Below the pieces are notes generated by a model. It ran no database searches. It saw only the letters and a program-made list of their open reading frames with translations, and was not told the origin of the DNA. From positions 28,824,347 to 28,888,346 of the forward strand of contig OZ007569.1 of NCBI GenBank assembly GCA_963931925.1: a DNA stretch of 64,000 nucleotides, given 5' to 3'. Made by a program: the position numbers and the translations under genes. Source of the DNA: Onchidella celtica (lineage: Eukaryota; Mollusca; Gastropoda; Systellommatophora; Onchidiidae). Shown here in pieces: positions 55,927-64,000 of the stretch. The first letter of the stretch is position 1, and each line of letters begins with the position of its first letter.

Positions 55927-58900
55927 ATGGCGACCGCTTGTGCCGGTGGGAAGTCCACGTCTCGTGTCACTATCAAGAATGAGACAGTGAGATCTCTCCT
56001 CTTAATGTTGATAAGTTTATTGTTCACCGTTTTAGTATATAGATCTAGACCAGAACTGTATTCACTTGGATGTAGATGGGATATTAGATCTAGATCTGAA
56101 CATGAGGCTAATTATAACAACTGGAAAGTTAGTGTTGTCAACTCGCCTAAATCCAGGACCTCAGTAATAAACAACTGGTCTGTCCTCGGACAGAAAAGTA
56201 GATATAGATCTAGATCTAGAACCCGTTCGAAATTTAGGCTAAATAGTTCTTCAAATAAAATGAACATCTCTCTGGTATTGTTCTTACTACTGTCATTATC
56301 GGGTGACGTGGAGCTCAACCCTGGGCCCCAGACCAGATTCCCCCCTTGCCCCGTTTGCCTTAAAAAATGTACCTGGAAAACGAGGGCCATCGCATGTGAT
56401 AGTTGTGACCGATGGTACCACATCGACTGTATGGGAATAAACTCAGTAATGTATGAAACACTGGGCAATAGCAGTGCCGCATGGGAATGTATCCAGTGTG
56501 GCATGCCAAATTTTAGTTCCAGCTTATTCACTGATTTTCAATTAAACTTAGACCGTAGTAGATCAAGATCCCACAATAGTTTTGATATCTTACAACATTT
56601 AAATACTAATAAAAGTAACACAGAAATACCAATCTTTGATCCAAAATGTTCGTCAACCCCACACCCCAAATCCAAGAAAAAAGAGCCAGCCAAAGAGAAA
56701 ACTACGTTCAGAACCCAGGTTATAAATTTTCAAAGCATTTGGAATAAGAAAGAAGAACTGAGCTTACTTCTGAACGAAACTAAACCTGATGTAATCATCG
56801 GAACAGAAACATGGCTAAACGAAAATATAAAAACCAGTGAAATTTCGATTAACGATGATTATGAAATCTACAGAAATGATAGGAAGAAGAGAAGGGGAGG
56901 TGGGGTCTTGATAGCAGTGAAGAAGAACTTAGTTAGTGAAAAAATACCTAGTGAGGAAGCAGGAGAAACTGTTTTCTGTAAGATTAGTGTGAAGGGTAAA
57001 CCTCCTCTGGTTGTGGGTGCAGTCTATCGACCTCCTAGTAGTGACTTGGAAACTAGTAAGAACATGTGTAATGAACTTCTCAGTGCCTACCAAAAGAACA
57101 AAAAGGCTACCATCTGGATAGGAGGAGATTTCAACTTACCTGATATAAACTGGGAAGAAGGAAATGTGAAGAGTTGCCAAAACTTAAGAGAAATAAATGA
57201 CCTATTTTTAGACAGTACTGCGGATATAGGCCTAGAGCAAGCAGTAAAAGAGACCACTCGAGGAGATGCACTGTTAGACCTATTTTTTACTAATTTCCCT
57301 AACCTTACAAGAGATCAAAATTCTTCCTGGACTAGGGGACCATGACATAGTCCAGATTGATTCAGAACTGAAACCCTTTAAGAAAAGACCTATTAGGCGA
57401 CAGATTTACCTATGGAATCAGACAGACGAAAATAATTTGAAAAGGGAGGCAGCAACTTTTGGCAGTTTCTTCATGAAATACCACTCTTCAAAAACTGACG
57501 CAAACAAACTCTGGGACTGTATCAAGTTAAATCTGAACATGATCATGGAAAATGTCCCAACAAAAATGTCATCCACAAAAATTCACCAACCCTGGATAAA
57601 TTACTTTAACGAAAAGATTAGTTCGAAAAAAACATAAATGGTTAAAAAAAATGAAACAGTGCAACTCCGAACGAGTGAAAAACAAATATCTAGAAATTAA
57701 AAGATTGACCCAGAAAGAATGCCGGAAAGCTCATAATAATTATATCCATGAGATGATAAGTGATACATCTGATAACAGTAAAAAACTTTGGAGGTATGTG
57801 AAAAGTAAAAATAAAGAAAACTTAGGAGTAGCCGCACTGATCGATGAGAGAGTGCACCCACAGCAAGATGCCCAAAAAAGAGCCAATATCTTAAATACTC
57901 AATTTTGTAAGGTCTTTTCCGACCCAGGGGGTGTCTTCTCGGGAGAGCTGGGTGGTGCCAAACTGCCGGATATGGATGAAATATATGTCACAGAAAATGG
58001 AGTACTGAAACTTTTGGAAAACCTTAACGAAAATAAAGCTACAGGGCCTGATGGAATTCCCGCCAAATTACTGAAACTCTGTGCCAAGGAAATTGCCCCC
58101 GTTTACACTTTGTTATTTAGAGCTTCAATTGAACAAGGAAAAATACCGGAAGACTGGAAAAAAGCAAATGTAGTACCAATTTTTAAGAAAGGAAATAGAG
58201 CTAGTCCTGAAAATTATAGACCAGTCTCCCTGACATCAATATCCTGTAAACTGTTAGAGCATATCTTGCACACCAGCATCATGAAGCATCTCGAGAGACA
58301 CTCGGTTTTAACACATGTACAGCATGGTTTTAGAAAACACAGGTCATGTGAGTCCCAGCTGGTCACAACTTGCAATGATTTTGTTAATAACTTGAATAAC
58401 AACAAGCAGACTGATACCATCTTATTAGATTTCAGTAAAGCCTTCGATAAAGTGCACCATGCTAGTCTATTGACTAAACTAAACCATTATGGAGTTAGAA
58501 ACAGTACTTTGAAGTGGATTAAGTCTTTCTTAGAAAACAGAACACAGATAGTCGTCGTTGACGGAAAGTCATCCACTCCTGCAGCTGTTCTCTCGGGAGT
58601 ACCCCAGGGTACCGTAATGGGCCCCTTACTATTCCTAGTTTATATTAACGATATGCCAAGTAAGATCTCTCCAGGCACTAAATTACGACTGTTTGCTGAT
58701 GATAGCCTTCTTTATAGAATAATAAACTCAAAAGAAGATACGGAAATCCTACAGAAAGATCTAGACAGTCTACAAAAATGGGAGAGGGACTGGCGTATGG
58801 AATTCCACCCCAATAAATGCCAAGTCCTGAGAATTTCAAATAAAAACCACAACATCACCTCAGACTACTTTATACACGACGAAAAATTGAGCGAAACATA

Positions 58901-59513
58901 TGAGGCTAAATATTTGGGTGTAACATTGGACAGAAAACTTACATGGAGCCAACATATTAATATCACATGTAACAAAGCAAACAGCATACTAGCATTTCTG
59001 AAAAGGAAAATCTCTAACTGCGATAGGAAAGTAAAAGAGAAATGCTATAACACCTTTGTGAGGCCCTCCCTAGAGTATGGCTGTAGTGTCTGGGACCCCC
59101 ATTGTCGAATAAATATAGACCAACTGGAAAGGGTCCAGAAGAGAGCTGCCCGCTTTGTGACGAATGACTATACTAGAAGTAGTAGTGTAAACAAAATGAT
59201 GAGAGACCTTCAGTGGACACCATTAGAAGAGAGGAGAGCAAAAAACAAAGTAAAAATATTTTATAAGGGCAGGGAAGGAAATATCCATATCCCACTGAAC
59301 CACCTCACCATTAATACCAGAGGCAACAGAAGGAATAATATAAAATATAACATCCCAAGCTCACGGGTTAACAGCCATCTTTATTCTCTTTACCCTAGTG
59401 TCATCAGGATGTGGAACAACCTCCCGGCAGAAGTCCAAACACTACCGTCTGCAACGACTTTCGACAATGAATTAAAGAACATAATTATCCGTTGCAGCTA
59501 CCGTTGTAACTAA
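55927..59513 (+). pseudogene. LINE ORF: 2A, PHD finger, endonuclease, reverse transcriptase
   Basis: From ATG 55927: a hydrophobic segment at about residues 22-40 (VRSLLLMLISLLFTVLVY), an Arg/Ser-rich stretch, a second hydrophobic segment at 112-124 beginning MNISLVLF, then LSGDVELNPGP (124-134), a canonical 2A. Next a PHD-type finger (CPVC...CDSCDRWYHIDC...CIQC, about 139-190), an APE-type endonuclease from about 262 (QVINFQSIWNKKEEL, GTETWLNENI, GGDFNLPDINW), then in the last frame RT (ATGPDGIPAKLL, YRPVSLTSISCKLLE, QHGFRKHRSC, DFSKAFDKV, GVPQGTVMGPLLF, FADD) and a C-terminal YEAKYLGVTLD...WNNLPAEVQ region. Frame changes at 57317-57320 (A4) and 57626-57632 (A7). The 2A would release the N-terminal peptide, leaving endonuclease-RT starting at Pro134. 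Confidence 0.92.
56260..56328 (+). other. Signal-peptide-like segment fused to a 2A motif
   Basis: Met112 (56260) opens a leucine-rich stretch of about 12 residues directly followed by the 2A motif D-V-E-L-N-P-G|P, with the skip between Gly133 and Pro134 (Pro codon 56326-56328). Initiation at 55927 or at 56260 would give different N-terminal peptides ahead of the same 2A. Confidence 0.85.
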
Positions 59514-59745
59514 AGTGCGGGTTGTATTTCTGTGCACAATCTGGAAACCAAGAGATATTTATACCAGAGTTATTATATACAAAAGATTTTACACAACTAA
59601 GATATTTTTAAATGGTCTTAACATCTATGAAGGTTTTTACCCTGCTTTTAGCCTTAGAGGAGCGACGTTGAGTCGCATATAGTAGTGCAGTTGGGGGAAT
59701 CGTCTTCTAGACGTGCCAACTATGAAAGAAGAAGAAGAAGAACGA

Positions 59746-60010
59746 CGTATTTGAATGTAACATTTTTACTGTTTTGCATTTTGTCTTATTCTTTTTAATT
59801 CCAGGTCCAACGTGTGTTTGTTATGTAAAATATTTTCTCTAGTCTTGTTTTTGCCTTTACATATTCAATGGTGATTTTGAATACTGGTGTCGTGTTCATT
59901 TTTAGTACATATAACACTATTGTTTTGCATAAATACTGTAACACTCTTATTACAGTGCGGCGTTCAGATGCTTGACATTATATACAGAATTTAACACCAC
60001 TGTTTGTGTG
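59746..60010. other. Non-coding, AT-rich
   Basis: No gene; downstream flank of the LINE. Confidence 0.45.
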
Positions 60011-60014
60011 TACA

Positions 60015-60380
60015 TTGGATACATGGATATTTGATTGGATATCTAGATGTTTGACATGTATGTCTGAACATTTCATATAATTATGTATATCTGATATTTC
60101 ACATTAAATATTTCACATGGATGTCTGGATATATAACATGGATATCTGAACATTTGACATGGGTACCGGGTATCTATATGATTTGACATGATTATCTGGG
60201 TATTTCATATGGATACTGGATATTTCTCTTGGCTGCCTTGTCACATGGATATCCGGTATTTCACATGATATCTGGATATTAGTCACGAATATATCAGGAT
60301 ATTTGACAAATTAATGATATCTAGATATTTCACATGGACAGCTGGATATTTGTCGGGGATGTCTGGGTATTTCAACAATA
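60015..60380. repeat. Highly degenerate minisatellite
   Basis: About 16 imperfect units of roughly 20-24 bp on the theme acatggatatctggatattt; no two are identical, so it is old. Confidence 0.75.
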
Positions 60381-61499
60381 CCGAAACCGTTTACGTATAT
60401 AATTATAATGCAGACGATTTTTAATATATGTCACAAGGGGATCAATTGACTAATGGTTCCTTTGTCCGTGATTTTCTTTCATAAAATAAAAAATTTCAAA
60501 CTCGACTTGTCTTTGTATTCAGTCTGTCTGTCTGACTGTTTGTCTGTTCGTTTATTAAGCAGTCCACTCATTTAGCCACTCAGCTACTTTAAGTTGCGTT
60601 TCAGCCTTGATACAACGAGTTAGCAAAGCTACTAAATGCAATAGGATGAGACACTCCTTTCTTGGCGCCTCTAAAATAAGCAACTTCAATCGAGACTCAC
60701 AGCCATAGTTGAACAGTGCCAAAAATTCAACATTTTCCCTTTTTTTACGGCATTGTTCATGTCTTCCGCGCATTCGCCGCTAGGTGGCGGCGCGAAATCT
60801 GTACATCGCTGTCTCATATTATTGTACCATGTATGTAGTATCCTTGCTGTTAGGTAGGTCCGTTTAGTGTCGGACGGTTTTTTTTTTCTTTTACACCAAT
60901 ATTATTACAAAAAAGACTATAAAGTCCTACATAAAAATACATCACGGAGCTCTCTATTGAATTACGAAGAAGTTTCAAATACCTAGTGAGTATTTTATCT
61001 GGAACCAGATACCCATGAACATTCGTGAATCACCGAATCTCGAAAGTTTAGAGAAAAGCGTAAAACATCACCTTTTCCTCCGAAACTGTTAAATTTTCAA
61101 AATTCTATTCGGTACGTTGATGTTATGATTGATTATATAATGCTAGCGCTATGTGGCTAAGAGCGCCAATGTGTGTGAAACTGAGAGTGTGTATGGATGA
61201 GAGTGCATGTTTTCGTTCGAGATGTGGAAAGTGTACGCATGAATCACTGATGAAATGTACAGCGCATTGAGTAATAATTTTATTAGAAATGCGCTATAGA
61301 AATTCTATTTATTATTATTATTATTGTTATATTACTTTAAAATGACGGGCAATTCCAGATGGAAATGTGATTCTTTCGGACATAACTCTGGGAGGAATGG
61401 GGTTGGAGAAAGAGTGAAACGCAAAAAGGTTCAGTGGAGAAAGTAAAACTGCGGGTGAGGGGGATGGGGCGAGCTGAAAGAATACGAGGAGGAAATCAT
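60381..61499. other. Non-coding spacer
   Basis: AT-rich, with an (ATT)n-like run near 61310-61325 and a small TCTG run near 60523. No recognised coding sequence. Confidence 0.45.
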
Positions 61500-61770
61500 G
61501 TTCTTTCGTTCCCTCTCTCTCTCTCTAAAACCCTGAAAGTCGCAGTGTGGCCAGTGTCGTGCCGACCTGTCGCTGAACCCAGACTCTGTGTGTGTGTGTA
61601 TGTGTGTGTGTGTGTGTTTGTGTGTCTGTATCTCTCTCTGTTTGCCCATATCCTCTTTCTGCGTTTGTGTGTCTTTGACTCTCGCTAACTACGTTTTTGT
61701 TTATCCTTTGCACATCTTCTCTCACTCTCTCTTACTTTGAGCCTCAGAGAGAGAGAGAGAGAGAGAAAGG
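61500..61770. repeat. Simple-sequence patches (CT, GT, GA)
   Basis: CT run at 61513-61528, GT run at 61587-61624, CT patches to 61735 and GA run at 61744-61768. No gene. Confidence 0.8.
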
Positions 61771-62636
61771 AAAAGATCAGAGGCCACCTTCACCACAGAA
61801 TTACTTCCAACCAGCATTGCGTTTACCAACAGCCTATCTGTGAACCAACCAGTAATAATTGATTCTATGAAATTTCTACCCAGTTTCGCATTAACAGAAC
61901 AAGACGAAGCAGTCTGTGAAGTCGCTGACAACCGGAGGGCTCTGTCCAGGTATTAAATAACAAAGTGTTTGCAAAAACCTACATTTCGAGGAGGGCCATA
62001 CTGCCATATTGTTGTATGTGACATTTTGCCGATTTTGAAAATTTGCCATGAAAGTGGTTGTATCAATCCTAATTTCGTTTTGTATAAGTGTCATTACAAT
62101 CGGTTAAAAGCTTTTCGAGATAATATGTGTTTGTGACGTAATGTTTATGCGTTTTAGCCCCTTTGCCGACCAAACTTCAATCCTCATTTTCTCCAAAAGG
62201 CAAAACTGCACATACAACAATATACCCGACGATGTACTCACTGCCAGGATTAGATAGATCTCTGGCTTATCGATTTCCACACGAATGTTTCTCGTGATGT
62301 GCGTGCGTGCGTCCGTGTGTTTGTTTATAATGATGTGGGATGTGGGTAGGTAAGGTGCCAGACATTCAGAGGGATGTGGTAACAGATTCAATTTAATTTG
62401 GGATGAGCATGTTGGTACCTCTGCCCACGGTTTTACACATTAACAACAAACTGATAACTTTTAAACGCAGGGTGATAAAAAGTTATGAAATGTAGCCATG
62501 TTATCTAAATTAAGCATTCTGTGTTCATCGGCTCTGTCAGAGTACAATAACTATTTTTCAGTCGCTTAGCATTGCATTGTGAACATCTTTATTTCTACGT
62601 CCATTTGACAATTTATCTATATATATCGATCTGTCT
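61771..62636. other. Non-coding spacer
   Basis: No recognisable gene or repeat. Confidence 0.4.
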
Positions 62637-62756
62637 GTCCATCCATCCATCCATCCATCCAACCGTCCATCCACCTATCCATCCATCCATCCATCTGTCC
62701 ATCCACCCGCCTATCCATCTATCCCTCCAACCACCCACCTATCCATCCATCCGTCC
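62637..62756 (+). repeat. (CATC)n microsatellite
   Basis: About 30 CATC-type units with CGTC/CACC variants, abutting the truncated end of a LINE relic. Confidence 0.9.
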
Positions 62757-63330
62757 GATGGCAAATGTACAACAGAAATAAAAAGAAGAATTGCGATGGC
62801 TAAAGATAGCTTTAATAAAATGAGCTCAATCCTAAAGAGCAGAAACATCTCAATGTCAAGAAAAACGAGGGTTTTGAAGAGCTGTGTGTGGTCAACCCGC
62901 CTGTACGGATGTGAGTGCTGGACATAACTAAGGACATGGTAAACAAGCTAGAGGCAACGGAAATGTGGTTTTGAAGGAGACTGACTCCTAAATATTTCAT
63001 GGAAGGAAGGGAAATCGAATGAAATGGTGATGAAAGACGCCAACACAGAGCGACCACTAATAAAAACAGTTAGGAGAAGACAATTGCAGTTCATGGGACA
63101 CCTGAATCGACACAAAGGTCTTGAACATCTTGCTCTAACTGAAAATATAAGCAGGCAAAAAAAGCAGAGGTAGACAAAGAATAACGTATCCAGAGAGTTT
63201 GAACAGATGGGCGACAGGGAAAAACCAGGAAAATATGGGCTTTTTGAGAGCATCCGAGCGGGGGAATGAGTGGCGAACCATGATCGTCGATATCTCTTTT
63301 CCAGATCCGGCGCTTAAAGAAAAAGATAGC
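62757..63330 (+). pseudogene. RTE-like LINE ORF2 C-terminal relic
   Basis: Translation in shifting plus-strand frames gives [60 protein letters not shown] and EWRTMIVDISFPDP, the conserved region downstream of RT. At least four stops or frame changes. 5'-truncated at a CATC array; no catalytic domain remains. Confidence 0.75.
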
Positions 63331-63545
63331 TGATATCCACAATCAAACTCTTGTGTTACAAATTGTTCGTCATTTGATCGCCTACAAAATGAAGTCGCTG
63401 GCAGCTGATAGATTGAAATCATCTGCTAAATGGAAATGCTAATTTGATTTCACAACTTTTGGTTGTGTAACAGTTTAATTTGATTGTGTGGGAAAATACA
63501 AAGCCAGCGGTATTTACACAGGTTTCATTCTATGCACGTAGCCTT
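63331..63545. other. Non-coding spacer
   Basis: Short unremarkable stretch. Confidence 0.4.
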
Positions 63546-63990
63546 GGTTCTCTCTAAGCTCTCTCTCTCTCTCTTCCTTTCCTTGTCTCTGACTCTCTTA
63601 ATCTGTCTCTCTCTTTTCGTCTCTCCTCTGTCTCTACTTCTCTCTCTCTCTCTCTCTTTCCTTGTCTCTCACATGCTTACCCTGTCTCTCTCTCTCTCTC
63701 TCTTTCCCTCTCTTCTTTGTCTCAAATTCTCTTTCTCTCTGTCTCTCTCTCTCTTTCTTTCAGTGCCAGTGGTCTTTACAGAGGTGTCATTCTGTGGACA
63801 TAACCTTGGTTTTTTCTTTTTCTCTTTTCTTGTCTCCCCCTCTTACTCTCTCTCTCTCTTTCGTATCTGTCTCTAATTCTCCCTGCCTCTTTCTTTCAGT
63901 GACTGTAGTATTTGCAGAGCTTTCATTGTGTGGGCATATAGTTTGCCCCCCCCCCCAACCTCTTTTTCTCTCTCGCACCGCACACACACA
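63546..63990. repeat. Pyrimidine tract with about 145-bp internal duplication
   Basis: (CT)n-rich; the phrase tctttctttcagtg followed by ...gtattt/ggtcttt...gcagag/acagagg...tcatt recurs at about 63755 and 63888, with a related phrase near 63505, so a longer unit is duplicated inside the tract. Not coding. Confidence 0.75.
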
Positions 63991-64000
63991 CACATAGCGA

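Larger units (their letters stand above)
55690..59745 (+). mobile_element. CR1-group LINE with 2A and PHD finger
   Basis: Plus-strand element: probable 5' UTR from about 55690, coding region 55927-59513, 3' UTR with a possible hairpin, and a (GAA)n tail at about 59727-59742. Domain order N-terminal hydrophobic, 2A, PHD, endonuclease, RT. Only two frame changes, both explicable as one extra A in a run. No target duplication could be identified, so the ends are approximate. Confidence 0.85.

Overview
The window is from a repeat-rich, AT-rich metazoan nuclear genome. I infer a gastropod or other mollusc from the retroelement mix, the tRNA-derived SINEs and the abundant GATA/CATC microsatellites; no species can be named from the sequence alone. 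There are no bacterial operons, no CRISPR array, and no confident free-standing tRNA or rRNA gene. Two short host genes with introns are recognisable: a THAP zinc-finger gene (minus, exons 28369-28630 and 29242-29351) and a PPC/DUF296-domain gene (plus, exons 46341-46517 and 47393-47650).

Almost everything else is mobile DNA. (1) 9-12.2 kb, minus: a decayed CR1/L2/Rex1-like LINE. (2) 20303-23952, minus: a near full-length RTE-like LINE with a 12-bp target duplication, interrupted by a 5'-truncated SINE that has its own 12-bp duplication. (3) 32402-38670, minus: a Ty3/gypsy-type LTR retrotransposon with one 1506-codon gag-pol ORF in the order gag, protease, integrase, reverse transcriptase, RNase H (Gmr1-like), a tRNA-Pro-type primer site, a 5-bp target duplication, and a 5' end replaced by an inverted copy of about R-U5. 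(4) 48605-54864, minus: a 6.26-kb element with hAT-like termini and an imperfect 8-bp target duplication. It encodes a large polyprotein ending in a FEN/XPG-like nuclease and a CXC-type cysteine cluster, not a recognisable hAT transposase. (5) about 55690-59745, plus: a CR1-group LINE whose ORF begins with hydrophobic segments, a 2A translational-recoding motif and a PHD finger, followed by endonuclease and RT. Smaller pieces include five copies of one SINE family with two alternative 3' tails, two hAT dimerisation-domain relics, Helitron-like ends, several LINE C-terminal fragments, foldback/MITE elements, a dispersed GACTCA-containing repeat, and long simple-sequence tracts.

The elements are nested and allow relative dating: SINE inside RTE; hAT-ended element inside a GACTCA repeat; a LINE abutting another copy of that repeat. 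Several near-intact element ORFs are broken by what look like single-base expansions of homopolymers, so either recent decay or homopolymer error in the assembly should be considered before calling those elements dead. The two strongest candidates for something new are the nuclease-CXC element with hAT-like ends and the LTR element carrying U5 termini at both ends.
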